Shown: in pieces, positions 21,739 through 30,140 of the stretch | How positions within the stretch are numbered: position 1 is the stretch's first letter | Layout of the letters: each line of letters begins with the position of its first letter | From: a virus | Length of the DNA stretch: 62,305 nt | Virus record (IMG/VR): IMGVR_UViG_3300020183_000076 | Span: 1 to 62,305 of that record | Reading direction: 5' to 3' (one strand) | The notes under the pieces: generated by a model | Database searches by the model: none | What the model was told of the DNA's origin: nothing | Seen by the model: only the letters and a program-made list of their open reading frames with translations | Program-made: the position numbers and the translations under genes

Positions 21739-22137
21739 TTAATATCTCCAGATGTTATTTAAAAAATGGCCTTCTGCAGAAAATTTAAATCTGCCAAGAA
21801 AATATTCCCAAGAAAAAGGAAGTTCTGAATCATGCAGATTTTGAAGTTCAGATAAAAGACGGTGTGATGAATTACTCACTTCCCAGTCTGGATTGCTCAA
21901 CAATATTGCATTAAAAATATCCGCATCATCACAACCTTTGCGCTCAAAAGATGAATCATAAAATTGATCAGATATGATAGCACCTATAGCACATTTTGTA
22001 TTTTCTTTACCGCGATAGGCACAACTTAATGCTTTTTTCCCGTCAAGATAAAAGTATTCCTGCATTGATCTACACCTTTGTCTCAACAAATGATTTGCGA
22101 CAACTTCAAAGATGTCTCTGTCTGTTTTAATTATCAT
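21739..22137 (-). CDS. Paralogue family A member
   Basis: A 132-residue homologue of the genes at 5435 and 8755: D-IF near the start, CAYRG, N-x-KCAIG, SNP-DW, L-x-LQ-x-LHDS. Start MIIKTD after GAGGAAAGCA. The three copies are 3-13 kb apart, suggesting old duplication or repeated acquisition. Function unknown. Confidence 0.75.
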   Translation of the reverse strand: MIIKTDRDIFEVVANHLLRQRCRSMQEYFYLDGKKALSCAYRGKENTKCAIGAIISDQFYDSSFERKGCDDADIFNAILLSNPDWEVSNSSHRLLSELQNLHDSELPFSWEYFLGRFKFSAEGHFLNNIWRY

Positions 22138-22834
22138 TGCTTTCCTCAAATAGTTTAAGTTGGTTTAGATTGTTATTGATTTTTTTAAATTTGATTGTTG
22201 CCCAATTTCTATCATTGCACCACTTATCCCACTCCTCTGTTTTTTCTTCATTAAACAGGTTTGCATGATAAACGGCTTCTAAGATTTCTCCATCTTTTGG
22301 CCACAAATCTGCGTCTGGTACAATTTCAACATTCATATAATTAACAAGTTCACTATAAACTTTGAACACCCACTCTGGGTCAGAAGTATCAATCATTTCC
22401 AATAAATACGCTGGTAATTGATTAAAACTTTCTTGAATTGCTTCAAATTCTATATCATAATAATGCGACTCATCTGCAATTGGATACATTAATAGATTAT
22501 TATGCCAATCTATTACAGCCTTAAAAGCTTCGGTAATGTTTTCATTAACAAAACCATTTCGTTCACTATGTAGAATATGACAAACTAAACGATTAACATG
22601 ACCAACAGCCCAATGACGATAGCACTCTATTCTAAAATCATCAGGAAAACGATCCATTAAATCTTTGCTGATGACTTCAAAATTAGAAAGGTCAACTAAA
22701 CTAGAATTTCCGTAACGATCAATTCCGGTAAAACCCCAAGTGACAAACATATCGTCAGAACCCCAATAAGAAAAATAGTCAGGCTTTTGTAAAGCATGAC
22801 GAGCGTAATCTGGGATTTTCTCTATTTCAATCAT
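22127..22834 (-). CDS. Hypothetical protein
   Basis: A 235-residue acidic protein with many aromatic residues and no recognised domain. Start MIEIEK follows GGGAAAAAGATA; the extra upstream frame overlaps the neighbour and is rejected. Confidence 0.7.
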   Translation of the reverse strand: MIEIEKIPDYARHALQKPDYFSYWGSDDMFVTWGFTGIDRYGNSSLVDLSNFEVISKDLMDRFPDDFRIECYRHWAVGHVNRLVCHILHSERNGFVNENITEAFKAVIDWHNNLLMYPIADESHYYDIEFEAIQESFNQLPAYLLEMIDTSDPEWVFKVYSELVNYMNVEIVPDADLWPKDGEILEAVYHANLFNEEKTEEWDKWCNDRNWATIKFKKINNNLNQLKLFEESNDN

Positions 22835-23063
22835 TATCTTTTTCCCAATCCAAGAAGTATTGCGGATCTCCAAGCCAAAACGCACCGGTTCCGTTTGCGT
22901 TGTCCAACCACTCATCCAAAGCAGCATGCAAAAACTCTCTGTAATTGCTGCTCATCTCCTTATTCGGATCTGATTTCGGATTGCAATTGTGACAGATATC
23001 GGAATGCACCAAGTCTTCGTTATCCAATCCCTTATTGTAGAGGATTTCTCCACAGAATCTCAT
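22827..23063 (-). CDS. Small Cys-containing protein
   Basis: A 78-residue protein starting MRFCGE with a later HSDICHNC segment (Cys/His cluster near residues 20-27). Ribosome site AAAGGAAAATCA. Function unknown. Confidence 0.65.
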   Translation of the reverse strand: MRFCGEILYNKGLDNEDLVHSDICHNCNPKSDPNKEMSSNYREFLHAALDEWLDNANGTGAFWLGDPQYFLDWEKDND

Positions 23064-23386
23064 TGATTTTCCTTTCCTATTTCTTTTAGAGCTTCATCAT
23101 CCCATTTTTCAGGGAGTCGCCATTCAATGTCTAAAGCTTTTCTTGTTGATTCTTGATCTGCAGCATCATAAACAGCAATCACTTCTCCATAGGTTCCAAA
23201 ATCATGGGTTTCCCATTTAATTTTAAAACTAACATTGAATTGATCAACATCAGCAAATGTCCGATACAGTTGAGCAATATAAGCATTCATTTCTTTTATT
23301 GCTAATGATCTATAACCATCTTGTCCAACTTGAGCACAAGTTTCATCACAAGGCGTTGGACCAAGATACATATAATCTATTTCCAT
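23060..23386 (-). CDS. Hypothetical protein
   Basis: A 108-residue alpha/beta protein. ATG chosen over an in-frame GTG two codons earlier because GGGAAAGTGACA gives it better spacing. No recognised domain. Confidence 0.65.
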   Translation of the reverse strand: MEIDYMYLGPTPCDETCAQVGQDGYRSLAIKEMNAYIAQLYRTFADVDQFNVSFKIKWETHDFGTYGEVIAVYDAADQESTRKALDIEWRLPEKWDDEALKEIGKENQ

Positions 23387-23519
23387 TGTCACTTTCCCAT
23401 TTTGCAGTTAGAAAATTTACATTTACCCATTTGTCTTCCGGCATAGTTCTAAAACAATCATCACAAAATGAAATGTCATCTTCTAAAACAGCACAGCACA
23501 TTTCACAAAGAAATGTCAT
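23346..23519 (-). CDS. Zinc-ribbon microprotein
   Basis: A 57-residue ORF: LCEMCC near residues 4-9 and FCDDC near 18-22, a two-knuckle zinc ribbon. Its 3' end overlaps the next gene by 41 nt in another frame, an unusually long overlap. Confidence 0.6.
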   Translation of the reverse strand: MTFLCEMCCAVLEDDISFCDDCFRTMPEDKWVNVNFLTAKWESDNGNRLYVSWSNAL

Positions 23520-23635
23520 TAGTTAACCCTTTCATCTCTTTCTTTTACAACACTTTGCTCATAGCAAATTGTACAGATTCTTTCTTCCGGTTCTTCATCA
23601 TAAACCGCTTCACAATTTATACACTTATACGCCAC
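23519..23635 (-). CDS. Zinc-ribbon microprotein, GTG start
   Basis: A 38-residue ORF MAYKCINCEA...RICTICYE: a compact double-CxxC zinc ribbon followed by a charged tail. The GTG start lies within the last codons of the upstream gene, so it would rely on coupling. Confidence 0.6.
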   Translation of the reverse strand: MAYKCINCEAVYDEEPEERICTICYEQSVVKERDERVN

Positions 23636-23942
23636 GATCAAGCATATCCGTCCAGAAAAGAAGAAAATTAATTTCATTCAGATTTGCGTTCATTTCATCA
23701 ACTCTTTCGTGACTAATAAGTCCTTTATTCATAAGAGATTTCAAGTATTTTTGGATATCTCTAACTGAACGCCTTGCTTTGACACAAAGCATTTCAGTTT
23801 CATCCCGAAATCTTTCTCCGTTCTCATCTACGACAGAATTCATTAACCATTCAAATTCTGATTTGAATTCATCAAAACAAAAATCACAGATGAACTTTTC
23901 TTTGTGATCTCTTTCACAAGTGCATTCTTCAGTTGCGTACAT
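23625..23942 (-). CDS. Cys-rich N-terminal hypothetical protein
   Basis: A 105-residue protein: EECTC and FICDFC in the first 25 residues make a likely zinc site, followed by a helical region. ATG follows AAGGAATGACA. Confidence 0.65.
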   Translation of the reverse strand: MYATEECTCERDHKEKFICDFCFDEFKSEFEWLMNSVVDENGERFRDETEMLCVKARRSVRDIQKYLKSLMNKGLISHERVDEMNANLNEINFLLFWTDMLDRGV

Positions 23943-23954
23943 TGTCATTCCTTT

Positions 23955-24128
23955 CTAAAGTTTTCCTAAATATTCCAATTCCCAAATGGCAAAATCTTGG
24001 TTATGCTCTATATCTAAAGCCCAATCATAAACCACTATATTTTCTCTTTTTGGATAATCCAAGAGAAAATGAACTTGTTTTATGCACAATTCTTTAATTG
24101 TGTCATTGATCAAATTATTAAGATTCAT
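23955..24128 (-). CDS. Small acidic protein
   Basis: A 57-residue protein starting MNLNNL after AGAAGATCAG, within the end of the upstream gene. No recognised domain. Confidence 0.55.
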   Translation of the reverse strand: MNLNNLINDTIKELCIKQVHFLLDYPKRENIVVYDWALDIEHNQDFAIWELEYLGKL

Positions 24129-24321
24129 CTGATCTTCTGGCGCGATCATTGAAGACTGCCCAGCCCAATTCATAAGTCAACTTCTTGCTGAGTTGAACAA
24201 TTTGATCAATTTCATCTTTTTTAAGCAACTCGGAACTTCCATTTTCACGGATTTGATCAATCAATCTTTCAAGTGTTAATGAAAGAACGGCTGCTTCTTG
24301 TAAGGTTGGTTTTTTACTCAT
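24118..24321 (-). CDS. Small helical protein
   Basis: A 67-residue protein starting MSKKPTL; mostly one or two helices rich in Leu and Glu. AAAGGAAAAC lies slightly far upstream. Confidence 0.6.
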   Translation of the reverse strand: MSKKPTLQEAAVLSLTLERLIDQIRENGSSELLKKDEIDQIVQLSKKLTYELGWAVFNDRARRSDES

Positions 24322-24598
24322 TGTTGTTGTTTTCCTTTTTGCAAGGGTCTTTTCTAATATCATTTATATCACCATGCCCAGCCAATAAATCAGACCGAAC
24401 ATTAAGTAATTGCAATTGATCTCGTCTAGTCCAAAAGTAATTACACTTATGAAGTAAAGCTGGAATGTAGATTTTTCTGAACTCTGCTGTCTTTTCAGCA
24501 AGTCCTTTGTTAGCACAATCTCCAACCATACAATAATCGTAACCAGCTTCTAAACGCTCATCTGAAAATTCAGAGTTACAATATTTGCAAATTGCCAT
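24314..24598 (-). CDS. Zinc-knuckle protein
   Basis: A 94-residue protein opening MAICKYCNSEF, with two more Cys near residues 23-28: a C2...C2 site at the N terminus, then a basic helical segment and Asn-rich tail. Start after AAAGGAAAAACA. Confidence 0.65.
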   Translation of the reverse strand: MAICKYCNSEFSDERLEAGYDYCMVGDCANKGLAEKTAEFRKIYIPALLHKCNYFWTRRDQLQLLNVRSDLLAGHGDINDIRKDPCKKENNNNE

Positions 24599-24609
24599 TG
24601 TTTTTCCTT

Positions 24610-24804
24610 TCAGAAACAAGTATCGCAAGTGCAATGATTTCTACCACCCGGATAAGACCTACAAAAAGAAAAAGCTTCGTGCGACGGAAATACTATGTTT
24701 CCTTTTGCCCTTTCTCGGTCGCAATAAATACATTCTCCAACCGGAGCAATTTGTCCACGCTTTTCCATTTCGTAGTAAATTTCTTCTATTGTCTTCGCTG
24801 TCAT
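24610..24804 (-). CDS. Zinc-ribbon microprotein
   Basis: A 64-residue protein with CIYC near residues 25-28, another Cys mid-way, and a closing CTCDTC. Ribosome site AAGGAAATAACA. Likely metal-binding; function unknown. Confidence 0.65.
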   Translation of the reverse strand: MTAKTIEEIYYEMEKRGQIAPVGECIYCDRERAKGNIVFPSHEAFSFCRSYPGGRNHCTCDTCF

Positions 24805-24820
24805 TGTTATTTCCTTATGA

Positions 24821-25060
24821 TTAGTAATCTATTTTAACTTTAATTTTTGTTTTGTCGTCTAACTTTGTTACTTTTGCATCATTAATGCAATTATAAAAAA
24901 GAGATTTTTTAATTGCTTTTAAAATTTCTTTGATATCAGTATCGACATCAATGATAATTTCTTCACCATATTTTATTGTAGATATGATACGGTGAATCTT
25001 TTTTTCTAATTCCGTATTAAAACGGAGGTTTGCTTTTTTTGAATTAATCATAATATCCAT
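24821..25060 (-). CDS. Small basic protein
   Basis: A 79-residue Lys/Ile-rich protein with no recognised domain, directly downstream of a strong intrinsic terminator, so it may have its own promoter in the short gap or depend on read-through. Confidence 0.6.
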   Translation of the reverse strand: MDIMINSKKANLRFNTELEKKIHRIISTIKYGEEIIIDVDTDIKEILKAIKKSLFYNCINDAKVTKLDDKTKIKVKIDY

Positions 25061-25084
25061 ATAGTTACCTTACTTTTTTAGTTA

Positions 25085-25115
25085 ACAAAAAAGGTCAAGG
25101 CATTGCCTTGACCTT
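25085..25115 (-). terminator. Intrinsic terminator
   Basis: A perfect 11-bp stem AAGGTCAAGGC with its complement, 3-nt loop, followed on the minus strand by six T. It ends the two-gene group at 25145-25974. Confidence 0.9.
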
Positions 25116-25144
25116 ATTCATTGTTTTGTTTTGTCTTGCTCTAA

Positions 25145-25549
25145 TCAGATTAGAGTAAAAGTATATTTGGCTGCTGTTTCGTCAAAATCTACGACCATAA
25201 AATGCTCAGTATCAGGAGTCATAAATTCTTTGATTCCATCTGTTGCGAATAAGATAGTCATATAATGGAACTCATACTCACGGAGATTATCACGGTCTGC
25301 CTTTGACAATTTTGAAACTCTATCGTCAGATAGAAAATCATACATATGGCCAAGGTTCAGAGAAAATCTAATGTCTGGTCTAACTTGACCCTTAATGATT
25401 TCACTACCTGGATCATTACCCCAATAGGTTTTTTCAACAGATGGCGCATCATAAAGAGATGGAGTCATCTTTCTTTTTGTATTACGCCGCGAAACTAATC
25501 TTGTCTTAGCTTTATTGTATTCCGCAGCACTTAGTTTTCTAATTTCCAT
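25145..25549 (-). CDS. Hypothetical protein
   Basis: A 134-residue protein with a basic N terminus (RLVSRRNTKRKM) and acidic C-terminal half. Its start shares a base with the upstream stop, so the pair is probably co-translated. Confidence 0.65.
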   Translation of the reverse strand: MEIRKLSAAEYNKAKTRLVSRRNTKRKMTPSLYDAPSVEKTYWGNDPGSEIIKGQVRPDIRFSLNLGHMYDFLSDDRVSKLSKADRDNLREYEFHYMTILFATDGIKEFMTPDTEHFMVVDFDETAAKYTFTLI

Positions 25550-25974
25550 TACTGAATCCTTTCCGGGAAACTATCATTGCTAGTTACAGTTGTTGTAATA
25601 TTAATTGATTCGTTATTGATTCTGGCAATCGTATCAATACGGCCAGTCATTTGTGCTGACTTACTGTGAGCTTTTGGTCTAGCACGAACCTGAGTATTTG
25701 AGAAATTGTTTTCGGGATCCAAAATCTCAATGTTTGGATCATTGTTGCTATTACGCTGATCTTGAGCTTTAGTCATACGATTTACCGCAGCTACAAGATT
25801 AAGAAGAAGACCAGCATTAAACTGAAAGCCTTTGGTTGTGTAACAGATAAAGTTAGAATCAACTTGCTCAATACGGCAAACCACGCCATAATCGTTATCT
25901 TCATCCTCAATCTCCAAGCCCATCAATTTATCATCAATAAGCTCTGCCTTTGACTTGTTGTCAGGTATGAACAT
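25549..25974 (-). CDS. Hypothetical protein
   Basis: A 141-residue protein with a beta-rich first half and Asn/Thr-rich tail. ATG (MFIPD) chosen over a GTG three codons earlier because AGGTGATT gives it correct spacing. No recognised domain. Confidence 0.65.
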   Translation of the reverse strand: MFIPDNKSKAELIDDKLMGLEIEDEDNDYGVVCRIEQVDSNFICYTTKGFQFNAGLLLNLVAAVNRMTKAQDQRNSNNDPNIEILDPENNFSNTQVRARPKAHSKSAQMTGRIDTIARINNESINITTTVTSNDSFPERIQ

Positions 25975-25983
25975 ACTAATCAC

Positions 25984-26331
25984 CTATCGCTTTCATTAAA
26001 CTTATCATTAGACTTATTCGCTGACTCATGGGGTCACCCATTGGGACAGCCTATCAGACAGAAAATTCATACACTACACATAGAACACATTTTTTTTTGG
26101 CTGACGGAATCGGCCGCTAAACAGCGAATTCTTTATGAAAGCCTAAAAAGAAGAGATCGCACAAAGCTGCCGCAAAGCCTGCCGCGAAGCTTGCACAAAG
26201 ACTGCGATCAAGCCGGGAATAAATCATCAATTAAATAATTAACGCCCCGTGATTTTATTTAAAATTATCCTAAAATTGAGTATGCGTTTCTTGGGGTATC
26301 GCAGCGTTTTGCTTTTTTCCCGATTTCCAAA
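25984..26331. other. 348-bp non-coding gap with GC-rich repeat island
   Basis: Largest gap inside the leftward block. At 26155-26209, inverted arms GATCGCA and TGCGATC flank four imperfect repeats of about 12 nt (GCAAAGCnTGCC-like). The island is far more GC-rich than its surroundings. An origin, regulator site or decayed Lys/Ala-rich coding tail are all possible. ATTGAGTATGCGTTTCT near 26276 resembles part of the early promoter block but lacks its -10. Confidence 0.45.
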
Positions 26332-27150
26332 CTAATCTGGCTTAACGATATTGCGCTCTAGCCAGTTAGCCATTACGCCTTCATATCTCATACGACCCCA
26401 ATGAGTCATTTCAATAGATGGATCTGTCCAAACTTTACCGCCAATTTCTTGCCAGTATCTACAGAATCCATAATCCTCTGATAAGAATCTGTGCTTGACA
26501 TCATCAACATAAGAATTAAAGAAAGCGTATGTCCATTCACCTTCTTCTTTTGTAAGACCGCCTGTATCATCAACATATTTCAAATGGGGGTATGCTTCTA
26601 TAAGTTTGAAAATAGTTTCTCTTTTTATGAGCATAAAACCAGTACCGGCATCATAAACAGAAATAGCACCCTTATCAACCTCAACACGGTTATTGACAGG
26701 ATCTGCAATAGCATTAACAACATATCTCAAACCGTGCTCTAATAACTTATCTGGCTCCACGCCATTTTTTGCAGCCAAAGCAACAGCTTCCCAGTTTACA
26801 TTTTTAATTGGATAAGACCCGGTAACAACATCTTTATCATGCCATAAAAGTTTTATAATGTCATCAGGAATAAAAGCAAGGTCACAGTCAATAAACATGA
26901 TATGAGTGAACTCTTCATTGGCCATAAACTTGGCAACCATCTGGTTTCTTGATCTAGAAATTAAAGAGTCAGAAAGCGTGCAAACTGAAAATTTTAAGCC
27001 GACTTCTTTAAAAGCCATGGCTGTTCTAATTAAAGACATAACAGTAGGCTCAGATATTAATTGGTCATAACATGGTAAAGCTAACATTGGATACCACTCA
27101 GCAATTTGCTCAGCGTTAATCTCAATGGTTTCTTCTTGGAAAATTGTCAT
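26332..27150 (-). CDS. Glycosyltransferase, GT-A-like
   Basis: A 272-residue protein. SRSRNQMVAKF near residue 70 followed by THIMFIDCDLAF near 85-95 gives the DxD-type metal/nucleotide-sugar site of GT-A enzymes, with a later conserved D-x-G-x-GF. It probably transfers a sugar to phage DNA, a virion protein or the host surface. ATG lies 7-8 nt after a TATAAT box with no ribosome site, so the mRNA is probably leaderless. It follows an intrinsic terminator. Confidence 0.75.
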   Translation of the reverse strand: MTIFQEETIEINAEQIAEWYPMLALPCYDQLISEPTVMSLIRTAMAFKEVGLKFSVCTLSDSLISRSRNQMVAKFMANEEFTHIMFIDCDLAFIPDDIIKLLWHDKDVVTGSYPIKNVNWEAVALAAKNGVEPDKLLEHGLRYVVNAIADPVNNRVEVDKGAISVYDAGTGFMLIKRETIFKLIEAYPHLKYVDDTGGLTKEEGEWTYAFFNSYVDDVKHRFLSEDYGFCRYWQEIGGKVWTDPSIEMTHWGRMRYEGVMANWLERNIVKPD

Positions 27151-27157
27151 ATAGAAA

Positions 27158-27163
27158 ATTATA
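27158..27163 (-). promoter_or_regulatory. -10 element of leaderless glycosyltransferase mRNA
   Basis: TATAAT on the minus strand, 7 nt before the ATG and directly after the T-run of the terminator at 27164-27199. The -35 would fall inside the terminator stem. Confidence 0.6.
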
Positions 27164-27199
27164 CAAAAAAAAATGGGCCTGGGAGTTACCCAAGCCCAT
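27164..27199 (-). terminator. Intrinsic terminator
   Basis: ATGGGCTTGGG-TAACT-CCCAGGCCCAT forms 11 bp (one G-U) followed by nine T on the minus strand. Confidence 0.92.
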
Positions 27200-27225
27200 T
27201 TTTTTTAATTTTGTTTACAAATTAA

Positions 27226-27576
27226 TTAGGCATTATTCCTGGAAGAAGTCTTGACAGACTTAACATCCTTAGCCGTAACACTGCTCTTTGCATTCTCTGA
27301 GTTATTTTCAGCAACAGTTGGGCAGCGGTAGAACAGTTTGTTTTCGTTCCGATCAAAGTGAATCGTAACTTTCATGTCAAGTTTCTTGGCTTGAGCACGA
27401 ATTCTCTGCTGTAAAGAATTAAACTTCTTACCAGGCTCAACATTTGCGATCATCTTAACCGCTCCCGTCTTGCTGGAATCAATCAAAGAATCAATGATTG
27501 ACTGAAGTTCTGCCGATGTTCTACCCGACCGAGTGATCTGGGGAAAACTATCAACATTCTGGATACTGATGTTCAT
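27226..27576 (-). CDS. Hypothetical protein
   Basis: A 116-residue protein starting MNISIQN after AAGGAAATGACA. Middle region basic, with a Q-x-R-I-R-A-Q-A-K-K helix and a strand containing HFDRNE; the tail is Ser/Lys-rich. Possibly nucleic-acid binding. A GAGAGCA/TGCTCTC hairpin (27598-27614) lies in its leader. It is followed by a strong terminator. Confidence 0.65.
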   Translation of the reverse strand: MNISIQNVDSFPQITRSGRTSAELQSIIDSLIDSSKTGAVKMIANVEPGKKFNSLQQRIRAQAKKLDMKVTIHFDRNENKLFYRCPTVAENNSENAKSSVTAKDVKSVKTSSRNNA

Positions 27577-27597
27577 TGTCATTTCCTTATTTTTGCG

Positions 27598-27614
27598 AGA
27601 GCACCTTGCTCTCT
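27598..27614 (-). promoter_or_regulatory. Leader hairpin
   Basis: A perfect 7-bp stem GAGAGCA/TGCTCTC with a 3-nt loop just upstream of the ribosome site of the gene ending at 27226. No T-run. Confidence 0.45.
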
Positions 27615-27726
27615 GTTGAACGTCATCGTAGCAGTCACCCAACTGAATTGTCGGTTGTTTCTCAATGAATTATAAAATTCTTTGTTTGCCCAAAAGACTG
27701 GTGCCGGTTGGTTTCGGAAAAGACCG

Positions 27727-29472
27727 TTAGATAATCTCTAACCATTTTTTATTTTCTTCACTATTTAATTCATGCTTGCTATACCCATCAACAAAGGTTT
27801 TAATATCAGAGTTATAAACTGTCACAGTTCCATAATCTTCCATGTCTTCTAAATCCTCAACCGCTCTTGGATCTTCAACACCATATATTTCAACTTCAAG
27901 TTCTAACTCTACGGCCATGTTGTCAATAGAATTAAAAACAGAACCGGCCAAAGCATCAGCCAAATCCTTACTTCCAGAATTGGGATGGTCAATTTTATTA
28001 TTGGAAAAAAGTCTTAATTTCAACAATTCTTCCTCAACAAGAAGTTCATTCCAATACCCCCTCAGTCTTGTGTCATAAATTGAAGTCATCAAGGTGTCAT
28101 AGTCTGTCTTCTTAACGCTATGGAAATCTGCATTAATGCCTTGAGCCCTTAAGCTTTGGATCATTTCAATTGATTGCCAACGGTCAAAAGTCACCTTAGC
28201 AACATCAAATTTTCTACACAAATCTATAATCATTTGTCGCACAGAAGCAAAGTTAATTTCGGCACCGGGGCTTGCTTCCCAAGCATGAACAAAATCAACA
28301 TTAATGATCGGCAACTTTTCAATCCCCATTGAAGTTTTGACTTCTTTAAAGCCAGAACAGTGAGTCATACATAAAGCCGATCTGTCTCGTTTTAATCCAA
28401 GGTCAACATGGATAAATCTCCTGTGTCCATCTTTATTGTTGAACCAGGGCTTATAAACTCCGTCTTCATCAACAGGGTTATCGCTGTGCATAAAAGCTTT
28501 TCTTACAAGATCTGCATCTCTAAAGTAAGCATCTTCCATGTTAGGTGGCTCACACTCAAAGCGAGCCTTTGCCTCAATTGGATTTCTGATGTATTCGGAC
28601 TCAAGTTGCTCTCTTTGGATAGTAGGGTTAACTTCCCAAGTTGCAGCTTTAATTGACCAAGTTTTAGGTTCTCCTTTCTCAATTGAGCCGAAGTACCTTT
28701 GCTGAATAAAGTCTCCTTTATATCTTGGGAACGAAAGTAGAATAACTTTGCCGACTTCGGGGAAACGAGACATAACGGATAACTTACTCATGTTATAAAT
28801 CGCTGAGGCTGAGCCTTTTGCTCGGATTTCACCTTTAACTTCTGCGTCCGTCTTAAAAGCTGATATTTCATCCAACACAACGGTTAAAACTTCATAACCT
28901 TCCCAACCTTCACTTTCAGAGTGACCAGAGAAACATCTTACAGGTCTGCTAAAGAAAAAAATCTCAGAGACTCTGGGTTCAAAACCAACTTGATTAAAAA
29001 ACGGAGAACTCAACAAAAGGTTTTTGAGAGGTTCAAAGAAAACACGCTGAGCTTGTTGCGCATTAACGGCCAGGTTGAGCAAATCTATATACACACCGTT
29101 GGCTTTACCGTAATAACCAAGCGGGTCCTTTAAGCAATGTAATAAATAAGAAGTATATGCAATTGAGATCCTTGAGCAGTGGTCTTTTCCGCTACCCTTA
29201 CCCAACATGCAAATCACTTCATTATCTGTATATTTCTTATAATAATCACTACCAGCTTTTGTACCCATTATCTTTTGTAATGTTTTTTCTTTAAAAATTT
29301 GCGTACTATGACGGACAATTTCTGATTGAATTGGCGACAAATTAGGGAGACCAAGATATTTTTTATCAGTAACAAAAACGTCAATAGAAACTGGTTCTTC
29401 AACCAGTTCATCTTGATTCAACAATTTATCAAAATCTTCATAATTAAGATTGACACCAATAAAGTCAGACAT
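27727..29472 (-). CDS. terL: Terminase large subunit
   Basis: A 581-residue ATPase-nuclease that packages DNA. Residues about 70-80 carry a Walker-A variant (LGKGSGKD), and near 190-195 a Walker B VVLDE follows strand LT. The C-terminal nuclease has HVDLGLKRDRSA, a TFDRW strand, and a final D-LADALAGS helix, all typical of terminase RNase H-like nucleases. Start set at ATG (MSDF) two codons after an in-frame GTG. A candidate small subunit precedes it. Confidence 0.93.
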   Translation of the reverse strand: MSDFIGVNLNYEDFDKLLNQDELVEEPVSIDVFVTDKKYLGLPNLSPIQSEIVRHSTQIFKEKTLQKIMGTKAGSDYYKKYTDNEVICMLGKGSGKDHCSRISIAYTSYLLHCLKDPLGYYGKANGVYIDLLNLAVNAQQAQRVFFEPLKNLLLSSPFFNQVGFEPRVSEIFFFSRPVRCFSGHSESEGWEGYEVLTVVLDEISAFKTDAEVKGEIRAKGSASAIYNMSKLSVMSRFPEVGKVILLSFPRYKGDFIQQRYFGSIEKGEPKTWSIKAATWEVNPTIQREQLESEYIRNPIEAKARFECEPPNMEDAYFRDADLVRKAFMHSDNPVDEDGVYKPWFNNKDGHRRFIHVDLGLKRDRSALCMTHCSGFKEVKTSMGIEKLPIINVDFVHAWEASPGAEINFASVRQMIIDLCRKFDVAKVTFDRWQSIEMIQSLRAQGINADFHSVKKTDYDTLMTSIYDTRLRGYWNELLVEEELLKLRLFSNNKIDHPNSGSKDLADALAGSVFNSIDNMAVELELEVEIYGVEDPRAVEDLEDMEDYGTVTVYNSDIKTFVDGYSKHELNSEENKKWLEII

Positions 29473-29549
29473 AAACACCTGGGTTGGGGCAGTTTGAAGG
29501 GTCTCTTTGTATAAGCGTAATGTCTAAAATTACAGTCTCTTGGTATAAA

Positions 29550-30140
29550 TTATTTTTCAATTTCAGCCTCTTCAATTTCTTCTGTATCAATAACATCTTC
29601 TTTGTCCATAATCTCAAATGCTATTGCAAGTTCCTTCCTAACAGCGTCTGCAATCTCTGGATATTTTGAAATAACATCTCTGAGAACTCTTGATAAGATT
29701 TGGTTCACACTTTCTGCCTTCTGCATTCTTGAAATATAATCACTATCAGAAGTGTTCATGCCCAATAGTTTATGCAACTGTGCTTTTTTGGTAGCTAACT
29801 CACCCGCTAATTTGATTGCCTGAATTCTCGCTGGCACCATGCCATGATCTGTAGCAATATTGATTGTTTCCCATGCTTCTTTGCTTAACTGGTCAAACTC
29901 TTGTAAAGCTTTGATTGTATTAAACTGAACTCTTTCAAGAAAGTAAGGGTCTTCGTCCACCTGTTTAGAAAGTATTTTTTTATACTCTTCTATGTAGTCT
30001 TTGACTTCGCCGGGTTTTAATGACATTAAAGATGATATTTCATGTATAGAATAACCTTTTACATGAAGTTGGCCTACATCTTCAACATCTTTTAATTTTT
30101 CAATTAAAGTTTGACTTTTTGCTCTTTCAATATCTGGCAT
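29550..30140 (-). CDS. terS: Putative terminase small subunit
   Basis: A 196-residue, all-helical acidic protein. Residues about 15-55 (V-K-G-Y-S-I-H-EISS-LM-S-L-x-x-G-EV) look like a DNA-binding HTH, followed by a long helical oligomerisation region. Position directly upstream of terL is the usual place for terS. No direct domain proof. Its start overlaps the glycosyltransferase gene by 37 nt. Confidence 0.6.
   Translation of the reverse strand: MPDIERAKSQTLIEKLKDVEDVGQLHVKGYSIHEISSLMSLKPGEVKDYIEEYKKILSKQVDEDPYFLERVQFNTIKALQEFDQLSKEAWETINIATDHGMVPARIQAIKLAGELATKKAQLHKLLGMNTSDSDYISRMQKAESVNQILSRVLRDVISKYPEIADAVRKELAIAFEIMDKEDVIDTEEIEEAEIEK

Noticed and set aside
26041-26238. 65-codon plus-strand frame in the non-coding gap
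   Set aside because: No ribosome site or promoter, and mixed composition; only the Lys/Ala-rich island in another frame looked coding-like.
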